Origin: Pontederia crassipes
Taxonomy: Eukaryota; Streptophyta; Magnoliopsida; Commelinales; Pontederiaceae
DNA: 64,000 nt
Assembly (NCBI GenBank): GCA_030549335.1
Contig: JAUKPH010000018.1
Span: 6,758,001 to 6,822,000 of the forward strand
Reading direction: 5' to 3'
Below, piece by piece: positions 26,302-38,420 of the stretch (the first letter of the stretch is position 1; the number at the start of each line of letters is the position of its first letter). The notes beneath the pieces were generated by a model. It was not told the DNA's origin. It saw nothing but the letters and a program-made list of their open reading frames with translations, and searched no databases. A program made the translations under genes and the position numbers.

Positions 26302-26995
26302 TGTAGGAAATTTCTGCAACAAAAGTTAGTAAAAACAATCTCACTACCTCACGTGGTGACACTCGTATTTTACCTCAACTCTATTTGGCTTTTCTCTCAA
26401 TTGTACTTACCACTCAGCCTTTTTCCTCTCTTGAACCCTCCAACAAGTTCTAGGAGAACTAATGCAAGTCAATACAAAGGCAATATGTGATTGAATCAAC
26501 CTGATTTATCAATATGATTGCAAGATCAAAAGAATACTTGAAGTTGATTTTAGAATAGAGATCAGAAAAAAAAAGATTGCCAAATAAGGATAGATGTGTA
26601 ATGAATTGATTTGGAATAGAAATCAGGAAAATGTTGTCAAATAAGGATAGGTATCAAAAAATTCAGAATTGGAATGAAATCAAATATCACCCTTCCTTGA
26701 GTCAAATTGTTCTATTCTCAATTTTTTTTGCACTTTTCTCCAGAAATAATCCTTCCTTTTTTTTTCTTCTCTCCTATTTCTTTTTTTTTTTTGGAATTTT
26801 TTTTTCAAAAATTTTTTTCTTCTCTTTTCTTGCACTTTCCTTTTCAGTCTTTTTTTCTATTCTCGGAATTTTTTTTCAGAAATTTTTTTTTTCCTACCTT
26901 CCCTTCTCCTTTCTTGCACTTTCCTTCTCGATCTTTTTTTGTTTTCAATTTTCGGATTTTTTTTGAAACAACAACAAAACTTGAGAATAAATAAG

Positions 26996-27226
26996 GATGA
27001 CGGCTAGGGTTTCAACAACAAATAAACAGATTTATTTTTGGATTTTTTTTTTCAAATCTGCACCAGATTTGACCAGATTTGAAGGATAGATGACGGCTAG
27101 GGTTTGAAGAACAAAAGAAAACAATTAAGGAAGACGGTTAGGATTTGAAAAACCAAACCAGAATTTTTATTTTTTTTTTCAAACTGCAACAGATTTTGAA
27201 GAATCCAAGGATGACGGCTAGGGTTG
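26996..27226 (-). repeat. Short dispersed direct repeats in the leader
   Basis: Four related copies of a GATGACGGCTAGGGTTT-like motif (plus-strand reading) at 26996, 27089, 27131 (variant AAGACGGTTAGGATTT) and 27210. Each is followed by an A-rich AACAACAAA or GAAGAACAAA tail. Spacing is irregular (about 93, 42 and 79 bp). They are probably remnants of leader slippage or duplication. A packaging role is possible but unsupported. Confidence 0.65.
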
Positions 27227-27343
27227 AAGAACAAACAAACTAGATTTTTTTTTTTTGCAGAATTTTGGTGTTTTTTTTCTAAAAACTGAAACAGGGGGAA
27301 ATAAGATAATGGAAGATAACTAGAAAACCGAATCGAAAACGCG

Positions 27344-27355
27344 GCTCTGATACCA
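27344..27355 (-). other. Primer-binding site for initiator tRNA-Met
   Basis: On the element strand TGGTATCAGAGC begins two bases after the 5' LTR end. It is complementary to the 3' end of plant initiator methionine tRNA (GCTCTGATACCA). Complementarity may continue a base or two to GCC. This is the usual minus-strand primer for plant Ty3/gypsy chromoviruses and confirms that the 5' LTR is the right-hand one. Confidence 0.93.
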
Positions 27356-27641
27356 ACTGATACGATGCTCAAGAACAATGCCTTGAGTGACCGGAACAAT
27401 ATATGATAATCAAAGAAACGAGATCAAACGAATTTTCAAGGCAGCGGAATATCAACCTCAAGATTACAATGAACCAAGCAATCGATATTATAAATAGATG
27501 GATTTAACCACAAGATAGCCAACCTTGTAATTAACAGCGGAAGTTCCCGAAGAACGGGTTGCAGGAGTTCCCTCACAGCAAAAGCAATTAAGCCATAATT
27601 TTCATAGATTCAAAGATCTCTAACATAACAATGAGTAACAG

Positions 27642-27649
27642 TATTTATA
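27642..27649 (-). promoter_or_regulatory. TATA-like box of the 5' LTR
   Basis: TATAAATA on the element strand, preceded by CTAGGGTC. It lies in the LTR interior about 425 bases after the LTR start, which fits a U3 promoter. It is the best core-promoter match I can see in the LTR. Transcript mapping is lacking. Confidence 0.65.
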
Positions 27650-27790
27650 GACCCTAGAAACAGAATTTGGGCTGAAAGAAAATACCCTAACTTAGCCCAC
27701 AAGTAACCTAACTAATTTAACAAAATAACAAACTCAATTTCTGTTACAATCCTCATCAACATATTCCATATTTAATTAATTCCGAAAATT

Positions 27791-27824
27791 CCAAATAAAT
27801 ATGGTTAAACCATGATTTATTTGG
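27791..27824. other. 34-bp palindrome, 5' LTR copy
   Basis: Identical to 21366-21399. In this LTR it lies in U3, about 140 bases upstream of the TATA-like box, so as DNA it could be a dyad binding site for a regulator as readily as an RNA hairpin. Confidence 0.8.
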
Positions 27825-28074
27825 CCTGAGTTATGCTGACTCTTCATGCGGCCCAATTTGTAACACATTGAGAAGTTGGATCTGATTTGTAGTTGCATGC
27901 CCACTTTGTAAATGATTTTCTATTGTCTTCTGAAGTTGTTTTGCTCTTGATCTTGTGAGTGGGCGTGAGGATTCTTGATCAGTTTCTTTATCTCGAAGAT
28001 CCACATCATTATCCTGATCATCATCGGACTTTTCTTGATCAGTTGCATTTATGGAAGCTTCCCGATTCATATCA

Positions 28075-28079
28075 CTATT
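28075..28079. repeat. Target site duplication, right copy (CTATT)
   Basis: Matches 20928-20932. The following TCAAACCAAAG continues the interrupted monomer. The same uninterrupted sequence is at 30887 (2812 bp on) and 34291. Confidence 0.97.
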
Positions 28080-30886
28080 TCAAACCAAAGTTGAACCGTT
28101 ACAATCAAAGATAACGCTCTTGGGGATTAGAGTCTTTGAGTTAGGTTCAAAGCTATAAGTTATAGATACTTATTACAACCTTTGGGTGTCCTAAGAGGAG
28201 ATAGATCTTTAGAACTTTAACTCCATCTCAAACCGAAGTTGAACCGTTACAATCAAATATAACGCTCTTAGGGATTAGAGTCTTAGAGTTAGGTTCAAAC
28301 CTATAAGTTATAGATACTTATGACAACCTTTGGGTGTCCAAAGAGGTGATAGATCTTTAGAACTTTAACTCTTTTTCAAACCGAAGTTGAACCGTTACAA
28401 TCAAATATAACGCCCTTAGGGATTAGAGTCTTAGAGTTAGGTTCAAAGCTATAAGTTATAGATACTTATTACAACCTTTGGGCGTCCTAAGAGGTGATAG
28501 ATCTTTAGAACTTTAACTCTATTTCAAACCAAAGTTGAACCGTTACAATCAAAGATAACTCTCTTGGGGATTAGAGTCTTAGAGTTAGGTTCAAAGCTAT
28601 AAGTTATAGATACTTATGACAACCTTTGGGTGTCCTAAGAGGTGATAGATCTTTAGAACTTTAATTCTATTTCAAACCGAAGTTGAACCGTTACAATCAC
28701 AGATAACGCTCTTCGGGATTAGAGTCTTAGAGTTTGGTTCAAAGCTATAAGTTATAGATACTTATTACAACCTTTGGGCGTCCTAAGAGGTGATAGATCT
28801 TTAGAACTTTAACTCTATTTCAAACCGAAGTTGAACCGTTACAATCAAAGATAACGCTCTTAGGGATTAGAGTCTTAGAGTTAGGTTCAAAGCTATAAGT
28901 TATAGATACTTATCACAACCTTTGGGTGTCCTAAGAGGTGATAGATCTTTAGAACTTTAACTCTATTTCAAACCGAAGTTGAACCGTTACAATCAAAGAT
29001 AACGCTCTTGGGGATTAGAGTCTTAGAGTTAGGTTCAAAGCTATAAGTTATAGATACTTATGACAACCTTTGGGTGTCCTAAGAGGTGATAGATCTTTAG
29101 AACATTAACTCTATTTCAAACCGAAGTTGAACCGTTACAATCAAAGATAACGCTCTTGGGGATTAGAGTCTTAGAGTTAGGTTCAAAGCTATAAGTTATA
29201 GATACTTATGACGACCTTTGGGTGTCCTAAGACGTGATAGATCTTTAGAACTTTAATTCTATTTCAAACCGAAGTTGAACCGTTACAATCAAAGATAACG
29301 CTCTTGGGGATTAGAGTCTTAGAGTTAGGTTCAAAGCTATAAGTTATAAATACTTATTACAACCTTTGGGTGTCTTAAGAGGTGATAGATCTTTAGAACT
29401 TTAACTCTATTTCAAACCGAAGTTGAACCGTTACAATCAAAGATAACGCTCTTGGGGATTAGAGTCTTTGAGTTAGGTTCAAAGCTATAAGTTATAGATA
29501 CTTATTACAACCTTTGGGTGTCCTAAGAGGTGATAGATCTTTAGAACTTTAACTCTTTTTCAAACCGAAGTTGAACCGTTACAATCAAAGATAACGCTCT
29601 TAGGGATTAGAGTCTTAGAGTTAGGTTCAAAGCTATAAGTTATAGATACTTATGACAACCTTTGGGTGTCCAAAGAGGTGATAGATCTTTAGAACTTTAA
29701 CTCTTTTTCAAACCGAAGTTGAACCGTTACAATCAAATATAACGCCCTTAGGGATTAGAGTCTTAGAGTTAGGTTCAAAGCTATAAGTTATAGATACTTA
29801 TTACAACCTTTGGGTGAACTAAGAGGTGATAGATCTTTAGAACTTTAACTCTATTTCAAACCGAAGTTGAACCGTTACAATCAAATATAACGCTCTTGGG
29901 GATTAGAGTCTTAGAGTTAGGTTCAAAGCTATAAGTTATAGAAACTTATTACAACCTTTGGGTGTCCTAAGAGGTGATAGATCTTTAGAACATTAACTCT
30001 ATTTCAAACCGAAGTTGAACCGTTACAATCAAAGATAACGCTCTTGGGGATTAGAGTCTTAGAGTTAGGTTCAAAGCTATAAGTTATAGATACTTATGAC
30101 GACCTTTGGGTGTCCTAAGAGGTGATAGATCTTTAGAACTTTAATTTTATTTCAAACCGAAGTTGAACCGTTACAATCAAAGATAACGATCTTGGGGATT
30201 AGAGTCTTAGAGTTAGGTTCAAAGCTATAAGTTATAGATACTTATTACAACCTTTGGGTGTCGTAAGAGGTGATAGATCTTTAGAACTTTAACTCTATTT
30301 CAAACCGAAGTTGAACCGTTACAATCAAAGATAACGCTCTTGGGGATTAGAGTCTTTGAGTTAGGTTCAAAGCTATAAGTTATAGATACTTATTACAACC
30401 TTTGGGTGAACTAAGAGGTGATAGATCTTTAGAACTTTAACTCTATTTCAAACCGAAGTTGAACCGTTACAATCAAAGATAACGCTCTTGGGGATTAGAG
30501 TCTTAGAGTTAGGTTCAAAGCTATAAGTTATAGAAACTTATTACAACCTTTGGGTGTCCTAAGAGGTGATAGATCTTTAGAACTTTAACTCTATTTCAAA
30601 CCGAAGTTGAACCGTTACAATCAAAGATAACGCTCTTAGGGATTAGAGTCTTAGAGTTAGGTTCAAAGCTATAAGTTATAGATACTTATTACAACCTTTG
30701 GGTGTCTTAAGAGGTGATAGATCTTTAGAACTTTAACTCTATTTCAAACCGAAGTTGAACCGTTACAATCAAAGATAACGCTCTTAGGGATTAGAGACTT
30801 AGAGTTAGGTTCAAAGCTATAAGTTATAGATACTTATTACAACCTTTGGGTGTCCTAAGAGGTGATAGTTCTTTAGAACTTTATCT
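28075..30886. repeat. 19-monomer higher-order unit (2812 bp) beside the insertion
   Basis: The insertion-site sequence at 28075 recurs at 30887, and CACAGATA/CTTCGGG at 28698 recurs at 31510, both 2812 bp. The part left of the element (about 19800-20932) matches about 29760-30886, so the element interrupts one copy of this unit at its edge. Confidence 0.8.
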
Positions 30887-33800
30887 CTATTTCAAACCAA
30901 AGTTGAACCGTTACAATCAAAGATAACGCTCTTGGGGATTAGAGTCTTTGAGTTAGGTTCAAAGCTATAAGTTATAGATACTTATTACAACCTTTGGGTG
31001 TCCTAAGAGGAGATAGATCTTTAGAACTTTAACTCCATCTCTAACCGAAGTTGAACCGTTACAATCAAATATAACGCTCTTAGGGATTAGAGTCTTAGAG
31101 TTAGGTTCAAACCTATAAGTTATAGATACTTATGACAACCTTTGGGTGTCCAAAGAGGTGATAGATCTTTAGAACTTTAACTCTTTTTCAAACCGAAGTT
31201 GAACCGTTACAATCAAATATAACGCCCTTAGGGATTAGAGTCTTAGAGTTAGGTTCAAAGCTATAAGTTATAGATACTTATTACAACCTTTGGGTGTTCT
31301 AAGAGGTGATAGATCTTTAGAACTTTAACTCTATTTCAAACCAAAGTTGAACCGTTACAATCAAAGATAACTCTCTTGGGGATTAGAGTCTTAGAGTTAG
31401 GTTCAAAGCTATAAGTTATAGATACTTATGACAACCTTTGGGTGTCCTAAGAGGTGATAGATCTTTAGAACTTTAATTCTATTTCAAACCGAAGTTGAAC
31501 CGTTACAATCACAGATAACGCTCTTCGGGATTAGAGTCTTAGAGTTTGGTTCAAAGCTATAAGTTATAGATACTTATTACAACCTTTGGGTGTCCTAAGA
31601 GGTGATAGATCTTTAGAACTTTAACTCTATTTCAAACCGAAGTTGAACCGTTACAATCAAAGATAACGCTCTTAGGGATTAGAGTCTTAGAGTTAGGTTC
31701 AAAGCTATAAGTTATAGATACTTATGACAACCTTTGGGTGTCCTAAGAGGTGATAGATCTTTAGAACTTTAATTCTATTTCAAACCGAAGTTGAACCGTT
31801 ACAATCAAAGATAACGCTCTTGGGGATTAGAGTCTTAGAGTTAGGTTCAAAGCTATAAGTTATAGATACTTATGACAACCTTTGGGTGTCCTAAGAGGTG
31901 ATAGATCTTTAGAACATTAACTCTATTTCAAACCGAAGTTGAACCGTTACAATCAAAGATAACGCTCTTGGGGATTAGAGTCTTAGAGTTAGGTTCAAAG
32001 CTATAAGTTATAGATACTTATGACGACCTTTGGGTGTCCTAAGACGTGATAGATCTTTAGAACTTTAATTCTATTTCAAACCGAAGTTGAACCGTTACAA
32101 TCAAAGATAACGCTCTTGGGGATTAGAGTCTTAGAGTTAGGTTCAAAGCTATAAGTTATAAATACTTATTACAACCTTTGGGTGTCTTAAGAGGTGATAG
32201 ATCTTTAGAACTTTAACTCTATTTCAAACCGAAGTTGAACCGTTACAATCAAAGATAACGCTCTTGGGGATTAGAGTCTTTGAGTTAGGTTCAAAGCTAT
32301 AAGTTATAGATACTTATTACAACCTTTGGGTGTCCTAAGAGGTGATAGATCTTTAGAACTTTAACTCTTTTTCAAACCGAAGTTGAACCGTTACAATCAA
32401 AGATAACGCTCTTAGGGATTAGAGTCTTAGAGTTAGGTTCAAAGCTATAAGTTATAGATACTTATGACAACCTTTGGGTGTCCAAAGAGGTGATAGATCT
32501 TTAGAACTTTAACTCTTTTTCAAACCGAAGTTGAACCGTTACAATCAAATATAACGCCCTTAGGGATTAGAGTCTTAGAGTTAGGTTCAAAGCTATAAGT
32601 TATAGATACTTATTACAACCTTTGGGTGTCCTAAGAGGTGATAGATCTTTAGAACTTTAACTCTATTTCAAACCAAAGTTGAACCGTTACAATCAAAGAT
32701 AACTCTCTTGGGGATTAGAGTCTTAGAGTTAGGTTCAAAGCTATAAGTTATAGATACTTATGACAACCTTTGGGTGTCCTAAGAGGTGATAGATCTTTAG
32801 AACTTTAATTCTATTTCAAACCGAAGTTGAACCGTTACAATCACAGATAACGCTCTTCGGGATTAGAGTCTTAGAGTTAGGTTCAAAGCTATAAGTTATA
32901 GATACTTATTACAACCTTTGGGTGTCCTAAGAGGTGATAGATCTTTAGAACTTTAACTCTATTTCAAACCGAAGTTGAACCGTTACAATCAAAGATAACG
33001 CTCTTAGGGATTAGAGTCTTAGAGTTAGGTTCAAAGCTATAAGTTATAGATACTTATGACAACCTTTGGGTGTCCAAAGAGGTGATAGATCTTTAGAACT
33101 TTAACTCTTTTTCAAACCGAAGTTGAACCGTTACAATCAAATATAACGCCCTTAGGGATTAGAGTCTTAGAGTTAGGTTCAAAGCTATAAGTTATAGATA
33201 CTTATTACAACCTTTGGGTGAACTAAGAGGTGATAGATCTTTAGAACTTTAACTCTATTTCAAACCGAAGTTGAACCGTTACAATCAAATATAACGCTCT
33301 TGGGGATTAGAGTCTTAGAGTTAGGTTCAAAGCTATAAGTTATAGAAACTTATTACAACCTTTGGGTGTCCTAAGAGGTGATAGATCTTTAGAACATTAA
33401 CTCTATTTCAAACCGAAGTTGAACCGTTACAATCAAAGATAACGCTCTTGGGGATTAGAGTCTTAGAGTTAGGTTCAAAGCTATAAGTTATAGATACTTA
33501 TGACGACCTTTGGGTGTCCTAAGAGGTGATAGATCTTTAGAACTTTAATTTTATTTCAAACCGAAGTTGAACCGTTACAATCAAAGATAACGATCTTGGG
33601 GATTAGAGTCTTAGAGTTAGGTTCAAAGCTATAAGTTATAGATACTTATTACAACCTTTGGGTGTCGTAAGAGGTGATAGATCTTTAGAACTTTAACTCT
33701 ATTTCAAACCGAAGTTGAACCGTTACAATCAAAGATAACGCTCTTGGGGATTAGAGTCTTTGAGTTAGGTTCAAAGCTATAAGTTATAGATACTTATTAC

Positions 33801-34290
33801 AACCTTTGGGTGAACTAAGAGGTGATAGATCTTTAGAACTTTAACTCTATTTCAAACCGAAGTTGAACCGTTACAATCAAAGATAACGCTCTTGGGGATT
33901 AGAGTCTTAGAGTTAGGTTCAAAGCTATAAGTTATAGAAACTTATTACAACCTTTGGGTGTCCTAAGAGGTGATAGATCTTTAGAACTTTAACTCTATTT
34001 CAAACCGAAGTTGAACCGTTACAATCAAAGATAACGCTCTTAGGGATTAGAGTCTTAGAGTTAGGTTCAAAGCTATAAGTTATAGATACTTATTACAACC
34101 TTTGGGTGTCTTAAGAGGTGATAGATCTTTAGAACTTTAACTCTATTTCAAACCGAAGTTGAACCGTTACAATCAAAGATAACGCTCTTAGGGATTAGAG
34201 ACTTAGAGTTAGGTTCAAAGCTATAAGTTATAGATACTTATTACAACCTTTGGGTGTCCTAAGAGGTGATAGTTCTTTAGAACTTTATCT
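30887..34290. repeat. 23-monomer higher-order unit (3404 bp), copy 1
   Basis: CTATTTCAAACC in the TTATCTCTATTT variant context recurs at 34291, and CACAGATA at 31510 and 32842 recurs at 34914 and 36246, all 3404 bp. It equals the 19-monomer unit plus four extra monomers (592 bp), inserted near 32570-33160. Its left edge is an empty copy of the retrotransposon target. Confidence 0.8.
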
Positions 34291-36600
34291 CTATTTCAAA
34301 CCAAAGTTGAACCGTTACAATCAAAGATAACGCTCTTGGGGATTAGAGTCTTTGAGTTAGGTTCAAAGCTATAAGTTATAGATACTTATTACAACCTTTG
34401 GGTGTCCTAAGAGGAGATAGATCTTTAGAACTTTAACTCCATCTCTAACCGAAGTTGAACCGTTACAATCAAATATAACGCTCTTAGGGATTAGAGTCTT
34501 AGAGTTAGGTTCAAACCTATAAGTTATAGATACTTATGACAACCTTTGGGTGTCCAAAGAGGTGATAGATCTTTAGAACTTTAACTCTTTTTCAAACCGA
34601 AGTTGAACCGTTACAATCAAATATAACGCCCTTAGGGATTAGAGTCTTAGAGTTAGGTTCAAAGCTATAAGTTATAGATGCTTATTACAACCTTTGGGTG
34701 TTCTAAGAGGTGATAGATCTTTAGAACTTTAACTCTATTTCAAACCAAAGTTGAACCGTTACAATCAAAGATAACTCTCTTGGGGATTAGAGTCTTAGAG
34801 TTAGGTTCAAAGCTATAAGTTATAGATACTTATGACAACCTTTGGGTGTCCTAAGAGGTGATAGATCTTTAGAACTTTAATTCTATTTCAAACCGAAGTT
34901 GAACCGTTACAATCACAGATAACGCTCTTCGGGATTAGAGTCTTAGAGTTTGGTTCAAAGCTATAAGTTATAGATACTTATTACAACCTTTGGGTGTCCT
35001 AAGAGGTGATAGATCTTTAGAACTTTAACTCTATTTCAAACCGAAGTTGAACCGTTACAATCAAAGATAACGCTCTTAGGGATTAGAGTCTTAGAGTTAG
35101 GTTCAAAGCTATAAGTTATAGATACTTATGACAACCTTTGGGTGTCCTAAGAGGTGATAGATCTTTAGAACTTTAATTCTATTTCAAACCGAAGTTGAAC
35201 CGTTACAATCAAAGATAACGCTCTTGGGGATTAGAGTCTTAGAGTTAGGTTCAAAGCTATAAGTTATAGATACTTATGACAACCTTTGGGTGTCCTAAGA
35301 GGTGATAGATCTTTAGAACATTAACTCTATTTCAAACCGAAGTTGAACCGTTACAATCAAAGATAACGCTCTTGGGGATTAGAGTCTTAGAGTTAGGTTC
35401 AAAGCTATAAGTTATAGATACTTATGACGACCTTTGGGTGTCCTAAGACGTGATAGATCTTTAGAACTTTAATTCTATTTCAAACCGAAGTTGAACCGTT
35501 ACAATCAAAGATAACGCTCTTGGGGATTAGAGTCTTAGAGTTAGGTTCAAAGCTATAAGTTATAAATACTTATTACAACCTTTGGGTGTCTTAAGAGGTG
35601 ATAGATCTTTAGAACTTTAACTCTATTTCAAACCGAAGTTGAACCGTTACAATCAAAGATAACGCTCTTGGGGATTAGAGTCTTTGAGTTAGGTTCAAAG
35701 CTATAAGTTATAGATACTTATTACAACCTTTGGGTGTCCTAAGAGGTGATAGATCTTTAGAACTTTAACTCTTTTTCAAACCGAAGTTGAACCGTTACAA
35801 TCAAAGATAACGCTCTTAGGGATTAGAGTCTTAGAGTTAGGTTCAAAGCTATAAGTTATAGATACTTATGACAACCTTTGGGTGTCCAAAGAGGTGATAG
35901 ATCTTTAGAACTTTAACTCTTTTTCAAACCGAAGTTGAACCGTTACAATCAAATATAACGCCCTTAGGGATTAGAGTCTTAGAGTTAGGTTCAAAGCTAT
36001 AAGTTATAGATACTTATTACAACCTTTGGGTGTCCTAAGAGGTGATAGATCTTTAGAACTTTAACTCTATTTCAAACCAAAGTTGAACCGTTACAATCAA
36101 AGATAACTCTCTTGGGGATTAGAGTCTTAGAGTTAGGTTCAAAGCTATAAGTTATAGATACTTATGACAACCTTTGGGTGTCCTAAGAGGTGATAGATCT
36201 TTAGAACTTTAATTCTATTTCAAACCGAAGTTGAACCGTTACAATCACAGATAACGCTCTTCGGGATTAGAGTCTTAGAGTTAGGTTCAAAGCTATAAGT
36301 TATAGATACTTATTACAACCTTTGGGTGTCCTAAGAGGTGATAGATCTTTAGAACTTTAACTCTATTTCAAACCGAAGTTGAACCGTTACAATCAAAGAT
36401 AACGCTCTTAGGGATTAGAGTCTTAGAGTTAGGTTCAAAGCTATAAGTTATAGATACTTATGACAACCTTTGGGTGTCCTAAGAGGTGATAGATCTTTAG
36501 AACTTTAATTCTATTTCAAACCGAAGTTGAACCGTTACAATCAAAGATAACGCTCTTGGGGATTAGAGTCTTAGAGTTAGGTTCAAAGCTATAAGTTATA
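34291..36600. repeat. 23-monomer unit, partial copy 2
   Basis: Collinear with 30887-33200 at 3404 bp. It departs near 36500-36600, before the last monomers of the unit. It is also the start of the larger block duplicated at 40944. Confidence 0.7.
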
Positions 36601-36659
36601 GATACTTATGACAACCTTTGGGTGTCCTAAGAGGTGATAGATCTTTAGAACTTTAACTC

Positions 36660-38420
36660 TATTTCAAACCGAAGTTGAACCGTTACAATCAAAGATAACG
36701 CTCTTAGGGATTAGAGTCTTAGAGTTAGGTTCAAAGCTATAAGTTATAGATACTTATTACAACCTTTGGGTGTCTTAAGAGGTGATAGATCTTTAGAACT
36801 TTAACTCTATTTCAAACCGAAGTTGAACCGTTACAATCAAAGATAACGCTCTTAGGGATTAGAGTCTTAGAGTTAGGTTCAAAGCTATAAGTTATAGATA
36901 CTTATGACAACCTTTGGGTGTCCTAAGAGGTGATAGATCTTTAGAACTTTAATTCTATTTCAAACCGAAGTTGAACCGTTACAATCACAGATAACGCTCT
37001 TCGGGATTAGAGTCTTAGAGTTAGGTTCAAAGCTATAAGTTATAGATACTTATTACAACCTTTGGGTGTCCTAAGAGTTGATAGATCTTTAGAACTTTAA
37101 CTCTATTTCAAACCGAAGTTGAACCGTTAGAATCAAAGATAACGCTCTTAGGGATTAGAGTCTTAGAGTTAGGTTCAAAGCTATAAGTTATAGATACTTA
37201 TGACAACCTTTGGGTGTCCTAAGAGGTGATAGATCTTTAGAACTTTAATTCTATTTCAAACCGAAGTTGAACCGTTACAATCAAAGATAACGCTCTTGGG
37301 GATTAGAGTCTTAGAGTTAGGTTCAAAGCTATAAGTTATAGATACTTATTACAACCTTTGGGTGTCTTAAGAGGTGATAGATCTTTAGAACTTTAACTCT
37401 ATTTCAAACCGAAGTTGAACCGTTACAATCAAAGATAACGCTCTTGGGGATTAGAGTCTTAGAGTTAGGTTCAAAGCTATAAGTTATAGAAACTTATTAC
37501 AACCTTTGTGTGTCCTGAGAGGTGATAGATCTTTAGAACTTTAACTCTATTTCAAACCGAAGTTGAACCGTTACAATCAAAGATAACGCTCTTAGGGATT
37601 AGAGTCTTAGAGTTAGGTTCAAAGCTATAAGTTATAGATACTTATTACAACCTTTGGGTGTCCTAAGAGGTGATAGATCTTTAGAACTTTAATTCTATTT
37701 CAAACCGAAGTTGAACCGTTACAATCAAAGATAACGCTCTTGGGGATTAGAGTCTTAGAGTTAGGTTCAAAGCTATAAGTTATAGATACTTATGACAACC
37801 TTTGGGTGTCCTAAGAGGTGATAGATCTTTAGAACTTTAACTCCATTTCAAACCGAAGTTGAACCGTAACAATCAAAGATAACGCTCTTGGGGATTAGAG
37901 CAAATCTATAAGTTATAGATACTTATTACAACCTTTGGGTGTCCTAAGAGGTGATAGATCTTTAGAACTTTAACTCTATTTCAAACCGAAGTTGAACCGT
38001 TACAATCAAAGATAACGCTCTTGGGGATTAGAGTCTTTGAGTTAGGTTCAAAGCTATAAGTTATAGATACTTATTACAACCTTTGGGTGTCCTAAGAGGA
38101 GATAGATCTTTAGAACTTTAACTCCATTTCAAACCGAAGTTGAACCGTTACAATCAAATATAACGCTCTTAGGGATTAGAGTCTTAGAGTTAGGTTCAAA
38201 CCTATAAGTTATAGATACTTATTACAACCTTTGGGTGTCCTAAGAGGTGATAGATCTTTAGAACTTTAACTCTATTTCAAACCGAAGTTGAACCGTTACA
38301 ATCAAAGATAACGCTCTAAGGGATTAGAGTCTTAGAGTTAGGTTCAAAGCTATAAGTTATAGATACTTATGACAACCTTTGAGCGTCCTAAGAGGTGATA
38401 GATCTTTAGAACTTTAACTC
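36660..38420. repeat. 12-monomer duplication (1761 bp), copy 1
   Basis: Markers 36986, 37901 and 38381 recur at 38747, 39662 and 40142, all 1761 bp on (12 x 148 minus the 15-bp deletion carried by one monomer). The match ends at 38420/40181, where CTCTATTT meets CTCTTTTT. Confidence 0.85.

Larger units (their letters stand above)
26302..27357 (-). other. Untranslated leader between 5' LTR and gag
   Basis: About 1.06 kb without a credible gene. From the LTR inward it holds the primer-binding site, a set of imperfect repeats around GATGACGGCTAGGGTTT (26996, 27089, about 27131 and 27210), and a low-complexity tract at about 26730-26980. That tract is T/C-rich on the plus strand, hence A/G-rich in the element RNA. 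Just before the gag ATG the element strand reads CTTTTGTTGCAG, which resembles a plant splice acceptor. Leader splicing is a guess. Long leaders are normal in plant Ty3/gypsy elements and usually carry packaging and dimerisation signals. I cannot assign these here. Confidence 0.75.
20933..28074 (-). mobile_element. Intact-looking Ty3/gypsy LTR retrotransposon, CRM-like chromovirus
   Basis: A 7142-bp element with 717-bp LTRs at both ends (termini TG...CA, with inner inverted TGATA/TATCA), a primer-binding site, a polypurine tract, one long gag-pol frame in the order Gag-PR-RT-RNase H-integrase, and a 5-bp target duplication. Integrase after reverse transcriptase places it in Ty3/gypsy. The integrase C-terminal wording ([20 protein letters not shown], then a VSSTFNV-DLSPF stretch), the initiator-Met primer site and the location in a tandem satellite point to the CRM centromeric clade. 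That assignment is from memory of the family, not a tree. The element looks whole, with no break that I can see. The LTRs appear identical over their full length, so the insertion is very young. At a commonly used plant rate of 1.3e-8 per site per year, one mismatch would mean about 54,000 years. Confidence 0.95.
27358..28074 (-). repeat. 5' LTR (717 bp)
   Basis: Right-hand LTR in window coordinates, the 5' LTR of the minus-strand element. It begins at 28074 and ends at 27358 next to the primer-binding site. U3 runs from 28074 to about 30 bases past the TATA-like box at 27642-27649, putting the expected RNA start near 27610-27620. The 79-codon open frame at 27831-28070 is the LTR copy of the polyprotein C-terminus, not a separate gene. 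Confidence 0.97.

Noticed and set aside
26302-26322. Extending gag-pol to the TTG at 26322
   Set aside because: No ATG upstream in frame, and an ATG at 26301 starts a normal Gag N-terminus; the upstream bases look more like a pyrimidine-AG tract.
26631-26994. Two overlapping Phe/Ser-rich frames on the plus strand
   Set aside because: Produced by the T/C-rich low-complexity tract of the leader.
27341-27357. tRNA gene fragment
   Set aside because: Only the 3'-end complement of initiator tRNA-Met is present, placed as a primer-binding site; no tRNA body.
27097-27399. Minus-strand 100-codon frame crossing the primer-binding site into the 5' LTR
   Set aside because: Low-complexity leader sequence with no domain, and the frame spans a functional non-coding site.
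27831-28070. 79-codon minus-strand frame as a separate small gene
   Set aside because: It is the 5' LTR duplicate of the polyprotein C-terminus at 21406-21645.
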